Shown here: piece by piece, positions 33,960 to 45,166 of the stretch
Layout of the letters: every line of letters starts with the position of its first letter
How positions within the stretch are numbered: the first letter of the stretch is position 1
DNA from: Collybiopsis luxurians FD-317 M1
Taxonomy: Eukaryota; Basidiomycota; Agaricomycetes; Agaricales; Omphalotaceae
Assembly: GCA_000827265.1 (NCBI GenBank)
Contig: KN834787.1
Coordinates: forward strand, 164,692 to 228,691
Direction: 5' to 3'
DNA: 64,000 nucleotides
Program-made: the position numbers and the translations under genes
The notes under the pieces: generated by a model
Told to the model about the DNA's origin: nothing
Database searches by the model: none
The model's input: the letters and a program-made list of their open reading frames with translations, nothing else

Positions 33960-35411
33960 ATGTCAATGAATCTGCTGCCAGACAGTAAGTTCGTCGACTT
34001 TTTAGCGGGTGAAATCTTGCCCTCTACGATAGTACGTTGCATTATTTCTCTTATTCCAAGACAGCCTAGTCTCACTGGTTCGCGTTCAAATCTTCTGTAG
34101 GCGATATTCTTTCTCTATGGCCAGTAGAAATTGTGAATATGCAATCTTCATGCCTGACGGAGAAATTTTGATTTCAGGCCTTTATTCGTTTTTGTTTTGC
34201 ATTTATATTCAACTGCAAATTCGTGATAGTCGAAGTCGACTTGGGAATAGCTGTCGTCGTCCGATATTTTCTAGGATATTCATCCCAGCTCTCTTTATTC
34301 TCATCAGTCTTCACGTTATACTATCCACGGTAACTCTGTATGAACTATTGAGGTCTCAGACACTGACGGATTTTGTATCTGGGATAAACTCTTTCACTGA
34401 GCCGGATGCTCATTACTTCGCTTTTGTTTATTTTAAGTCAGTCGCTTTCTATAGTAACTCGATTGCCAATCTCACCTGTTACTTGTTTCGCCCAGTATCG
34501 CTGCTGCTACGGTGTTTGTTGTTGCCAGGTGCTCTTATACTCATTCTATTAAAGACTGGTTGATTTAAAAGTTGTGATTTCCAGCACCATGGCTGACATC
34601 GTTCTGGTAAGTACATTCGCTCCAGCGATCGTTGCCTCAAAGATTAAATTTCCGTAGCTGTACCGTGCCTACACTCTCTGGGATCGTCGGGTGGTCATCG
34701 TCATTGGACCGTTTGTTCTATTGGTATCCAGCATCGGTATGTTAAAAAAGTACAGGAGAAAAAAATGTCTTGACTATGTGTCCACAGTTGCCGGCCTATA
34801 TGGACTCGTACTTGCTAGCAAAGGAGCCATAAACACAGATTTCCTCGCCGCAAACACAGATTTCTTCGCCGCAAACGCGATGCTGAAGGATTCAGAAATA
34901 GGAAAGGAAATATTCGCCGGCTGTACGTTGTTTACCAATCTGATCTTGACTGGCCTTATAGGTATGACCAATTCCACCTTTTCTTTGCAAACATACTCAC
35001 TATCAGCGAATCAGTTTACAGAGTTCGACAACGTACTCAAATTACCAACAAGTATCTCCCTTCCTCCGAACACGTCAAGAACAAGAATCTAATCAAGCTG
35101 ATGTGAGATGCAATTCTTCTTGTCTTTACTGCAATATCTCATCCTGCTTCTGACGGCTCTAGTACGGGTTCATGTCTGCTGTACTCTATGGCACTCGTTG
35201 CTACATATGGGGAAGCCATCGGAGGGGGAGCGAACCCCTTTGTGGCGCCAATATTAGCTGAAATGATGGTGCGGCTATTCTTGCTGGTTTTGCATCGCCT
35301 CTGAATAGTTTTAATGTGCATCAGGGAATATCTCCGACCTTCATGATTGTCGAAATAGACCTAATACTATACAGTCCTATCAATGGAACTGAACAACAAG
35401 GAGAAGCCTGA
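33960..35411 (+). CDS. Seven-helix orphan membrane protein, copy A
   Basis: Starts MSMNLLPDSKFVDFLAGE and reads through about eight exons to a TGA at 35409-35411. Typical agaricomycete 7TM motifs appear in order: LYSFLFCIYIQL, FILISLHVILSTVTLYELL, MADIVLLYRAYTLWDRRVVIVI, AGCTLFTNLILTGLI followed by VYRVRQRTQ, a helix beginning TGSCLLYSMALVATYGEA, and GISPTFMIVEI. Proteins with this pattern are multi-pass membrane proteins of unknown role, GPCR-like in shape. The intron before GLYSF would need a GC donor (tatg/gccagt) to keep the YGLY motif. A GT alternative shifts the frame. No stop is needed inside, so the gene seems intact. Confidence 0.6.
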
Positions 35412-35593
35412 GCGGAGATGGACAGTATAGCTACCAGTACGGTACGGTACGGTATGGCTACAGCAGAGCGAGCCAATGGACAAGTTTTCCACTTTTTATG
35501 GGAACCCTATTACAATTGTATTTATAAATTCTTTCGAACAACGTTTTCGTAGCTTTTCTAGTGCCACGTAGAAAATGATTGCGAGCAAGCCAA

Positions 35594-38123
35594 CAATCAA
35601 CTCTTATAGGGACCGCCACCTGCATACGAGCTCGGACTGAGAACTTCGAACAGAAATCTTGAGTAAAAATTGTCAAGTGACTGATATTCCCTGTAATCTC
35701 GCTTAGAAGTATGTCACGGATCCACAAACACAATAAAAATGAGAAAAAAAATCTATATAATTCAAATGTGACAATGAGTTCATTAGAAAGAGGTATGAGG
35801 GCCAATAGACATTAATCCACAGGGATCGTAGCAAGGAATGGTTGAAATGAAGGATGGTATTTCTGTCCGTGTCGAAAACTACAGAGACGGATACGCTGAC
35901 TGATAGTCATGATATGTCGCATTGGTGACTCATCATTTCTAAATATGGAGTTCCCATAACCTGGGGAGGGGCCGAAAAGCGGCGAGAACAAACTTTGCAA
36001 GCATTTGCCTGATTCTATACTCATTGGAGCAAATCTGTTTTATTCAGAATATTGGTTGCTTTCCGATAACAGCCTTATACTTTTATTGTCGCCAAAGCTC
36101 TTGCCGAGCTCTGGATGGTAAGGTCATTTCGAATCATGTAATGAAGTCTATCAGCAACAATACCTGCGCTGGCAGTAAATGTTGGCATTTTATTATGCAT
36201 TGTCAGCAACTTAGCGTTACTGCTAAGAATTGTGAAATCAACAGTTGATGGAGGAAAGTGATTGAAACCAGGATACAATTTGACTACACCCTTACATCTA
36301 GGAAGTTTGGGACAACGACACGATCCAATCAATGATACAACTCAATTTTATTTGAATATAAAAATCCCATATTCAATAATTTCTACCCTTACACCTAAAG
36401 AGAACTTAAGTATCTGGTACATTGTGCTTTATTGCACTGAAACCCAAACTCAGTGTTGACTTAGATAGAATGTGCAGTCTCGGAAAGAGCAGTGATTAAC
36501 TCATGCAATCATTGTGTCATGATGGAAATATTATGATAGCAATTTCTCGAGAACAAGATATCAATATCTGATGATCCATCCAAGTTATCGATGAGCAAAA
36601 CATGATATCAGAGAAAGTTGTTGGTATCAAAACCTGATAATCTGAAGAAGAATCAGCATCTGATGAACTGATAATGATGATTCCAAGATTGTTCCATGAT
36701 TTCCCTGTGGTTTCTTGCAACTTTGATCAACTGTCCAATAGCATCATAATTATTGAACAGCTGTTTCCTGATATTCTCGAGACATAAGATAGTTTGAATA
36801 ATGATTACTGAGCATTACTTGTAGCACCTGATAATTTAGATAGTGTTTATTGAGCATTCTCACAAGTTCAGCTTGGCACATTTATTCTGCTGACTGAGCA
36901 AGAGAAACCAATTCAGTTGTTTCACACAGACATTGACCAATGGCAATATTTGCATTGTACCATTGTCTCAAGCCTGAACAGTATAAAAGAGAGACAGAAT
37001 ATGCATAGAGAGACAAGCACTGGTCACCCCAAGACTGCCCTAAGCTATCAGCTAAAGCAGTTAAGGTGCAACTGTGTGTTTCTAGAAGAAATCTTTAGTA
37101 AAGATGAAAGAAAGAAAGAACAGTACAGTACAGACAGAAAGAGACTTGCACTAGAAAGACAGAAAGCTTCAGTTTAAGTCAGTTCAGAAAGTATAGTTCA
37201 GTTCACAAGTTTTGAAGTAAAGAAGTTAGAAAGTTGCATTATGCCCGAGTTTTACAGAACTCAAGAAGCAAAATCTGTTATTATTTGTATTGTGTGCAAT
37301 TGTATATTGAAATTCCTCTTCTGAAGACCCCTGTGAACTCAAGTGTTTGACATAAGTGTGTGTTGGTGTTGGTGTGTGTGTGTTTGTTGCACATTCACTT
37401 TTGCACTTAGCCCATAGTCAGCATATCAATGAACTGTCCAAAACACATGGGCCAGGATTATTGATAATGATAGCATTCTCTCTGGGAAATTCTGTTGGGG
37501 AGACCAGGCTTCTTAGTGGGTAAGTGTGCTGGTCTGGTACTACAGGGGTCTCTAACCCTAGAATGGTAATTATGCTTTCCCTTATATGCTGTATGTAATT
37601 TTCTCTAGGTTTGTTATTTATAAGGGAAGGAGCCCAGCACGGAGTCCCACATGAGGCATCACTATGGTGTCTGTGCATCACTGCATTTCCTTGGGTGGAT
37701 TTAACTTGTACCACTTTGCTCAGCCCTAGGGCCCTGCCACATATGCAGCCAGATGGGAACAACTTTGTCATTTGCTTGAAGGAGTCACTCCACAAAAAAA
37801 AAAGAATTCTTTCCAAAACAAATTTTCCACATCAGTTTCACCATTGAACAAGCAATGGTGCATGATGCTGAATAGTTTGTTTGCACCATTTGTTGGTGTC
37901 CCAGCATGGGGTGTGCTGAATCTCAGAATAGTAAAATATACTTATATTCATGTGACCATTTGCATGATGATGCAACCCAGCCAAAGTTTAAGTAAGCAAA
38001 TCAGACAGGATCTGCCTGGAAGAAAAAGAAACAACAAAAGGATTAAGTCAATTTATGGTAAGTGACTGTGAAGGGTATAATGTCTGCCATTTCAATGCCA
38101 AATGCCCCTTGGTAAGAAAGACA
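35594..38123. other. 2.5-kb insertion between duplication unit and its tail, LTR-like
   Basis: Absent from copy B, where the two flanks are joined. From about 36450 it is CpG-poor. It includes a tgttgac start, a promoter-like agtataaaagagagac (about 36976) and a purine-rich leader with gtgtgtg runs, which resembles an LTR and leader of a retroelement. No long ORF. Exact ends not determined. Confidence 0.35.
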
Positions 38124-38238
38124 AAACAAGTACACATTAGGCTGACATTAGGCACTCGTTTAACCAGTGCATTATCATAAGCACCCAACATCTTGACCAT
38201 CCTCTGACTGTACTACAGCATTTCAGGATCACCAATGG
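38124..38238 (+). repeat. Duplication tail in copy A, CpG-depleted
   Basis: Matches 57942-58056 along its length. Seven of the eight CpG sites in the partner are TpG or CpA here, while neighbouring bases are mostly unchanged. Confidence 0.8.
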
Positions 38239-38482
38239 ATCATCACCTCAAGGACCTGCACATTTGGCAGAAAATGTGATCTGCTGATGCAATTCTGATG
38301 ATGTTCTTGCCAAGTTCAACTTATATAATTAAGTGCAAGTCCTTGTTATCTGATTTTGGAGGATTCTACTCCACCCAAGGCCATTTCAAGCACTTAGCAT
38401 TAATTCTTGATTGGTTTGACTATGCAGAAGGTACATGTAGCCTTATTAAGATAATATAATACATATTGTGCCTGCATTTATG

Positions 38483-39857
38483 TCAGTGATGCATCCAGCA
38501 GGTGTCAAGCAGGTCATGGTCTATCATCATAAGACATTCACAGCCTGTAACAATCTCCTTGATCTTATTAAAGGCCAATTTGTGGATGGGCTCCCAAGGG
38601 AGATTATCCTTATCTAAGTCCTTGGTTGTTGTGAGCTGTGTTAGGATGTCAGTTTGTTCTGCAAGATGGGGGAGGAATTTTGCAATGTAGTGAATGAGGC
38701 CCAAGAAGGCTCTAAGTTGTTTCAGGGTTGTAGGGGTTGGCCATTGCAGAATCTGGTCAACCTTCTTGTCATCACTGGCAGTGATGCCATCTGTAGAGAT
38801 GTGGTGGCCAAGGAAATCCACCTCAAAGGCAAAGAGCTTGCACTTCTTTGGGTTGCAGTATAGCTGCACAGCTTTGAGGGCCATGAGTACCAACTTGACA
38901 TTGCAGATATGTTCCTCAACAGAGCTAGACCAGATGATAATGTCATCGACATAGATGTGACAAATTTTACCTATCAAATGCTGGAGCACATTTGTGACAT
39001 GATGCTGGTGGATAGCAGGTGAATTCTTTAGACCCTGCGGCATTACTGTCTATTCAAACAGACCAAAGGGGGTTAAAATTGCAGTGAGTGGGACAGAATT
39101 GTCATCCATACGGGTCTGAAAAAATGAGTCTGTCATGTCAATCTTACCCCAGATCAGGCCTCCCACACAATCTGCAAGGATGTCATCAATACAAGGAAGA
39201 GGGTGAGCATCTGACAGTGTTGTCATTGAGCTGGCAGTAACCAGCAACCCAATGGGGAAGGGCTGAAGGGTCAGCTTTTAGAATAATGAAGGAGGGCAAT
39301 GCAAACAGTGAATCAGAGGGTCAAATCATTCCACTATCAAGGTGCAACTGGATGAGTGTCTGCCACACTGCTCAGAATTTGCAGGGGCAGTGATACAGAT
39401 ATGATACAATAGTCTTATGTGCTTCTTTCAGTTGAATCTTGGCTGTTACTTCAGTGGGCAGGTCAGAGACATGAGGAATGGGTTTGAAGATACACCTGTA
39501 TTTCTCAATCAGTGCTGCCTCCTTTTCTCTGAGCACATCAATATTGACTAGTGTCTTGATACAGTGGCAAATGGCAGTGACCACATCAGTTCCTGGAGAC
39601 CAATTGTGTTCAGAAGGGAACATGGCTGACCAACCAGCACAAGTATTTTTCAGTCCTGACAAAAAGGCTTCCCAGTGCTTGCAGTTACTGTGCTCGATTT
39701 TGGCCAGATCATCTTTAAGTGTGACAAAGGTTTTCAATTCATAAGAGCAAGGAGTGACAACAGGAGGGGGGTGTAGAATATCAAAACTGGACAGTTTGTG
39801 GGTACAAGTACAGGAATGATAGTTGACTACAAACTTATTATATGAGAGCCGAGCCAA
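38483..39857 (-). pseudogene. Gypsy reverse transcriptase remnant
   Basis: The catalytic IYVDDII motif and the palm and thumb text (FLGHHISTDGI, LRAFLGLIHYIAKFLP) are present in 38483-39043. The preceding part, 39050-39247, ends FGLFE-stop-TVMPQG. The stop replaces Trp of the usual FEWTVMP motif (TGG to TAG, which is CCA to CTA on the other strand). A frameshift lies near 39215. RNase H and integrase are missing, so it cannot transpose itself. Confidence 0.8.
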
Positions 39858-39869
39858 TCCTAGGAGTAG

Positions 39870-40343
39870 CTAGACACAGAGCCCAGGGGCTATAATAAAA
39901 GGAACAGAACAGGAAGTGAAATAACTGTTGGGGGAGGAAACAACAACATTGACATATTCAGACAAAAGGGTATGATCCTCTCCAGACTTGGTGAAAGCTG
40001 CAGAAACAGGAATTGGTGAGAGTAACTTCTTGTGAGGGAGTCCAAGACAGTTTACAAGGTCTGGGTGAATAAGGGCAAGATGAGCACCATCATCAAGAAG
40101 AGAGCAGACAGATACAGGAAAAGGGCTCTTTAGCCCAGAGACATGACATATCCAATGAAAATGGGGAACAGAGTGGGGAACCAGAGATGGGGTACTTACC
40201 TCTTCCTCAGAGTCAGTGCCATTGCCAAGAACAGCACTTGGGAACATGAGCGATGCAGCATCCAAGGTTTCTGTGATGCTTGCAAAGGGCTTTGGCTGGG
40301 CTGTCTTTTGCCCACATTGGCAATGGGCCTTCTCAGCATCCAC
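39870..40343 (-). pseudogene. Gypsy aspartic-protease-like remnant
   Basis: VSVCSLLDDGAHLALIHPDLV resembles the retropepsin active-site loop (D-S/T-G-A) with Ser/Thr replaced by Asp, followed by a typical beta-rich segment. It lies in the expected place between gag and RT. Confidence 0.55.
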
Positions 40344-40574
40344 AGCAGTGAGTTCTTTGTAGCTATCACCTAAGGGAATGGGGAACTCATGGGTCTGATT
40401 GCATCCTCAGCAGGAGACATAGAAGGAATAGCATTTGAAGTAGCCACTGTGAGTAGAGAGAAGTTGACATTCATCTGCAGTCAATGGGGGGAGGCCAATG
40501 CCTTGGAATCTATTCTGAGTGGGTATGTTCTGGTCAGTGGTGCCACTCAACTGGGAAAGAGAGGATTGGTTTGT

Positions 40575-41195
40575 TCAGTGGATGCAGTTTGCATTGAAGC
40601 TGGAGGATAGCGGGGTTGAGGAATGGGAGGAGCAGGAATGAGAAGCAAGGAGCTGGGCAGCCACAATGGTGAACTGGCAGAGGGCACAGCAGTGACTGTC
40701 ATCAAGGGTCTCAAGTACTTTGACAAACTTGGTGAATACCAGGGAGAAAATGGGGTGGTCATTGTTCAGTTCATTGTCAATTTTGCAGTCAGTATACATG
40801 GCCATAAGAGATTCATCGAGACCATTGATCAGGATCTCTTTCAGGTCCTCATTGTCCTGGTATTGTGAGGTTCCCTTCAAGAGTGTATTACCAGCAATGA
40901 TGTGGAGGGAGAAGTTATAGATGGGGACAGAGAGGTTCTCAGGCATGCACAAGTTATGAAGTTTGCAGTATGAGCTTTCTGCCCAGCCCTTGTTGAGGGC
41001 AAAGGTACAGAGTTCAAGGAAGAAGGAATCATCAGTCAGCCCAATTAGACAGTTGCACCTGGACTCAATCCAGGAGTGGATGCTTTTGTCCTTGAATGTG
41101 CCAAGGATCTTCCTGACCTGGTTATCAGCGGCAATGCCTTTAAACTTGAAGTAGTTCATGTGGTTATTCCAGACCACATGGAGAACCTCAAGCAT
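40575..41195 (-). pseudogene. Gypsy gag-like remnant
   Basis: An open stretch of about 206 codons with helical text (YFKFKGIAADNQVRKILGTF, WIESR, LCTFALNKGWAE) typical of gypsy capsid regions. The zinc knuckle is not seen. Confidence 0.5.
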
Positions 41196-42584
41196 GCACT
41201 TGTCAACAGATAAGTGGCCAGTGGCACTGTACTCATTTGGAGTGGGAATGAGTTTGGCATAAATAATGGAAGAGCTGTTGGAAGATATGGGGACAGAGGA
41301 TCAGGATGAGCTATTGAAGTATGTGGGATACTTGGAGTCAGAGTCAGAGTCAGATTCAACTGTGGTATAAGAGACTGGTGGACAAGAGGGCATGGATAGG
41401 GGGCATACAGGAGAGGGGAGCAAGGTTTTGGAGAAGAAGGGCAGTTCAGAGAGTGTTGAGAGTTGCCGAGCAACATGTTGAGTCAGGTATCTGTTATACA
41501 TGGCAGTTACAGGTCAGGTTCAGGGGGAGGCAGGGAGCGGGGGAATATGCATACACTGTATTAGGCCTTGGAGGAGCCACAATAACAGTGGAATGCGATG
41601 ACAGGATTGGACAGGTGCTGGGTAACAGGACTACAAAATGAGGATGAGCAAGGAGAAAGGGGGAAAAGAGGATAAGAAGAGGAAAGGGAAAGAAGAGGAA
41701 AACAAAAGGGAAAAGGTGAGTAAGAGGGAGGTCATGAAGGATGGAAGAGAGGGAATGAAAATGAATGAGATGGGAACGACGGACATGGGAAAAGATTAAA
41801 TTAAATGTCAACAGTATTGTCAGTGAGGTAAAAAAAAAAATGATAGATTTAAGAGGTGAGGAAGGTGGGTGACAGATTATTAAACAATGGAAGGAAGATA
41901 AGAAGAGAACAGGAGTCAGGCAAGAAGGGTGCAAATGGGAATCAATGAGGGTGGGACTGAGTGCAAATACAGTAGGGGGAGGGAGGTAAGGGACAGTGGT
42001 GCAATGCACAGGGGATATGTATGGTGTATGTTGAGGGCGCAGGCAACAGGTTAGACATAGAGCAAGGTTCAAAAAAAAGTGGAAGTACGCAGGGTGTGCA
42101 ACACTAAGAGAAGTGAGGGAGAAAGTGTGGTTGGACTCACAATCACACAAGTGAACAGGCAAAACATCTCTATATGCAGATATGAAAATGGGGAATGGTG
42201 GTGGTCAAGAGGAAAGAGGGATGTAAGGAACTGGGGGTCATTGATATAAGCTACATGTCCTTATATACCCTAAGCTAATGAGGTAGAGTGACATGAGGGA
42301 ATGACATAGTGTGGACTGTGAATTGGGAAAGCACATGAGCATGCTTCCACTAGTGAGGCCAACCATTTGTGTTGAGATTTTTGAGAGGGCAAAAGAAGCA
42401 AGAATAAATCAACATTTGGTCCTTGTGGCTAGTACAAGTATGTACAGTGTGATAGTGAAGGCAAATGGTTAAGGGAAAAGGAGGGTAGCAAAGGAAAAAT
42501 GCTTATATAGTAGAACCTAAAACCACGCAAGGTCCATATGAGCTTCTAGTGCTTGGACCAGTGCTAATAAATAGCTGACACTTG

Positions 42585-42885
42585 CTGCAATTGCATAACA
42601 TCTAGTAAACCTGTATGAAAAAAGATTTGATCAATATAGAAAGAACAATCTTGTTATTTATACACTGATATACCATGTTCTGAATCTCTGTATAAATTTT
42701 AATGCTATTTGAGTTTTTCCAGCTCTACCCAAGCCATAAAGGACAAATATTTTCCTTTCATGAGCACCAGTTGATGAAGTATTTAGGGTAAAATAGCCTG
42801 CAAGTTGTAACAATATATCTTGTCTCCCCGTAAAAAATGGTGAGGCTGGACCAACACTGTGTGATGCATGCTGGGTTAAAGTCAC
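42585..42885 (-). pseudogene. Fragment of a second NB-ARC NLR
   Basis: Homologous to the exon with the P-loop in the 1.9-5.1 kb gene: GPASPFFTGRQDILLQL, GLGRAGKT then QIALKFIQ. After an intron, FTRCYAIAA matches FTKCYVIVA. Then similarity ends. The upstream side stops close to the copia LTR at 42905, so the N-terminal exon is lost. Here the codon after GKT is CAA (Gln), which identifies the TAA in the other gene as a derived stop. Confidence 0.8.
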
Positions 42886-42904
42886 TCAAAAAATAAACCA
42901 GTGT

Positions 42905-43273
42905 TGTTGAGCGCAGTATTACGATCAGACTTTGGAGGCACAGGGCAAGCTAGAGGTAATATAAAAGAATATATAAACAAAGGTATATGGCGATAACAAG
43001 TGTAAATACCTAGAGGTAATATAAAAGAATATATATTAGGTAAGTTAGTGAAATGCCTGATATATGCGATATAGAGTCATATACTCACAACGAAGGTGGT
43101 AGTCCTGTACTAGTAAAGTAGAAGGTGGATGTATGAGGTGAAGAAAAGAAAGGAAAGGGAGTCGCACTAAAGAATGAACGGTAACTACAATCAGAAACAT
43201 ATTAAGTAAGTAAGTACCATATGAAGTAACTATGAATGACTGTTAGGGGTAAATGGAACAGCGAACCTTAACA
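42905..43273 (-). repeat. LTR of outer copia element, left arm
   Basis: 369 bp with TG...CA ends (tgttaaggttcgctg to gcgctcaaca on the minus strand). It matches 52045-52413 and has the same length. An internal tatattcttttatattacctctag block occurs twice. Confidence 0.85.
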
Positions 43274-43279
43274 CTCCCC

Positions 43280-44944
43280 CTCGCTGTGGACTCAGAGGAC
43301 TCCCATGACTCAACAAAAGTGCGTGAATTTGATGCACGTGAGGGACTTGGTCATGCAATCTGCAACCATATGGTCAGTTGCAATATAGACAATCTTGATG
43401 TCTCCTCGCTTGGCAGATTGGCGGACATAATGGAAATGGATATCGATGTGTTTAATGTGCATATGGAATGTGGCATCAGAAGCCAGTCAGATAGCGCTCT
43501 GGTTGTCGCAATAGAGAGTGGTGGGAGTTTGAATGGTAACAGGACTGAGCTCAAGGATAAGTTTATGGCACCAAACCAGGTCTTTGGCTGCATGTGTCAG
43601 AGCCATGTACCCAGATTCAGTTGTAGAAACTGTAACGAGGTCCTGCTTCTTTAAGCTCCAAGATACAACTCCTTTGCCGAAATAGACAACATAACCACTA
43701 ACCGATTTATGGTCCAAGTCCGAAGCAAAATCAGCATCAGAATATCCTTCAAAATTGAGATCTTTGCCTCCAAGTTCTAGTCCCTTGTCGATAGTACCAA
43801 GAATATAATGAACAACACATTTGAGAGCCTTGTAGTGGGTAGAATTAGGAGTGGCCATATAGCGAGAAAGTACAGAGACAGAGAAGGTGATATCAGGCCT
43901 GGTGCTGTCTGACAAATAGATTAGAGATCCAATGCCCATCCTGTACATGGCGGCGTCTGCTGTTGAAAGTAATTCAGAGGAGACAGCGGTGGAACCAGGA
44001 GTTAGGTTGATGCCCAGTTCCAGCGGCGTTGCAACTGGATTCACCTCACTAAGTCCCATTCTGTCAATTATAGTTTGACAGTAGGCTTTTTGCACTAGCG
44101 TTATAACTCTGCGGTTGTAGTCGCATGCAACGGTCATCCCCAGGAGCCAACCTATGCTCCCAAGTTCGGTGATATTGATTCTACCTCGATACTCTCTTAT
44201 GAATCCCCTCAAGGTCTTCTGGCAGTCAGCGACTATGGAGAAGTCATCCGTAGCTATGCCTAGAATGGTATAGGTCTCCCCTTGAAGGTTGAAGAAGATA
44301 CATGGGTCAGCAGAGCTAACCTTAAACTTCATTGCTTCAATGAGGATCCCCCAATTTTTATCATACCATTCCTTCGCACCTTGGCAGCTTCCATACAAAG
44401 GACATTTGAGACGGCATATGGGATTTTTAATGCAAGTGATTTCGGATTTGGGAGTGTAGAAGTCGAGGAGGAATGGAGGGAGTTCCATATAGATTGTGTG
44501 GTGGAGGTCGGCTTGCAGGTAAGCACTTTTGACATCAATTTGTTCAATATACGCTCCCTTTGACTAGAGAATGTCAGTCAGGAGTGAAGTGGCTGCTTGC
44601 ACCTGTGTCAATTATCTTTCCGTGCTCTGAGGTTCCAGGATTTGCCTGGAGCGCAATGTAGGATTGTGTCTGTATGTCGGAGGAGCTGGCATCGAAGGTG
44701 AGGAAAGAATAATTGCCATTGTTGTAGTCATTTACTGAATGCAACTCTTCAACAGTGAACACGTAATTATCTATCTGAGGCTCTTCTGCAACATTTGCAG
44801 ACTTCGCCTTGTTTGATTTAGATTGTTTCTTTTGCCATGGGGCTTGACCCTCATGTCCGCCTCCCTTTCCATAACACATTTCCACAATATGACCTTTCTT
44901 ATTGCAGTTTGAGCACTGAAGACTCGACTTGTCCACTTGCAGAC
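43280..44944 (-). mobile_element. Outer Ty1/copia element, left arm, internally deleted
   Basis: From right to left: gag end with zinc knuckle (CSNCNKKGHIVEMC), protease IIDTGASSHFTPD, then directly the second half of RT (YLQADLHHTIYMELPPF, ATDDFSIVAD) and RNase H (EGYSDADFASDLD, WSLKKQDLVTVSTTESGY). Integrase and the first part of RT are missing between the protease and RT. The same deletion junction is in the right arm. Confidence 0.8.
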
Positions 44945-45166
44945 TGTTAGGCGCAAGGTTCTAGAATAAGAAATAATATATAAATGAAGGGCAGTAGGTC
45001 AGTATTGTACTCATAGAGTAAAGAAGAGAGGGTAAAGAAAAGAAATAGGAGAAAGCCAAATAAGTAGTTACACGGTAACTAAAGATTGGAAACATATTAA
45101 GTAAGTGATTACTAGATATAGTAAGTAGAACGTCTGTTAGGGGTGTGAGCAGCATATACCTCAACA
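44945..45166 (-). repeat. LTR of inner copia element, left arm
   Basis: 222 bp, tgttgaggtatatgctgc to gcgcctaaca. It directly abuts the gag text of the outer element, which indicates nesting. The counterpart is 50163-50374. Confidence 0.8.

Larger units (their letters stand above)
30611..35593 (+). repeat. Segmental duplication, copy A
   Basis: Collinear with copy B (53532-57940) from gaaaagggtgtgcgg to gagcaagcca, with roughly 95 percent identity by eye. A-specific text is 32613-33434. Copy A adjoins GET4 and is likely to be the original location. The ORF at 31451-31948 (HREGDLVGVLKSLEGGQDW...) has no recognised domain, lacks an ATG at its start, and is cut short in copy B by a 30-bp insertion with a stop. 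Confidence 0.9.
38483..41501 (-). mobile_element. Broken Ty3/gypsy retrotransposon (gag-PR-RT)
   Basis: On the minus strand the order is gag-like, protease-like, reverse transcriptase, truncated before RNase H and integrase. Scarcely any CpG remains. Identified by FGLFE, MPQGLKNSP, IYVDDII and the FLGLIHYIAKF tether. The long open stretch at 41494-42162 is probably a composition artefact. Confidence 0.8.

Noticed and set aside
37340..37400. gtgtgtgttggtgttggtgtg run as telomere-like repeat
   Set aside because: Irregular and short; not TTAGGG. It is simple low-complexity sequence in a retroelement leader.
41494..42162. Minus-strand ORF of 222 codons
   Set aside because: Ser/Pro/Leu-rich frame through an A/G-rich, CpG-free stretch without domain text. 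Most likely a composition effect.
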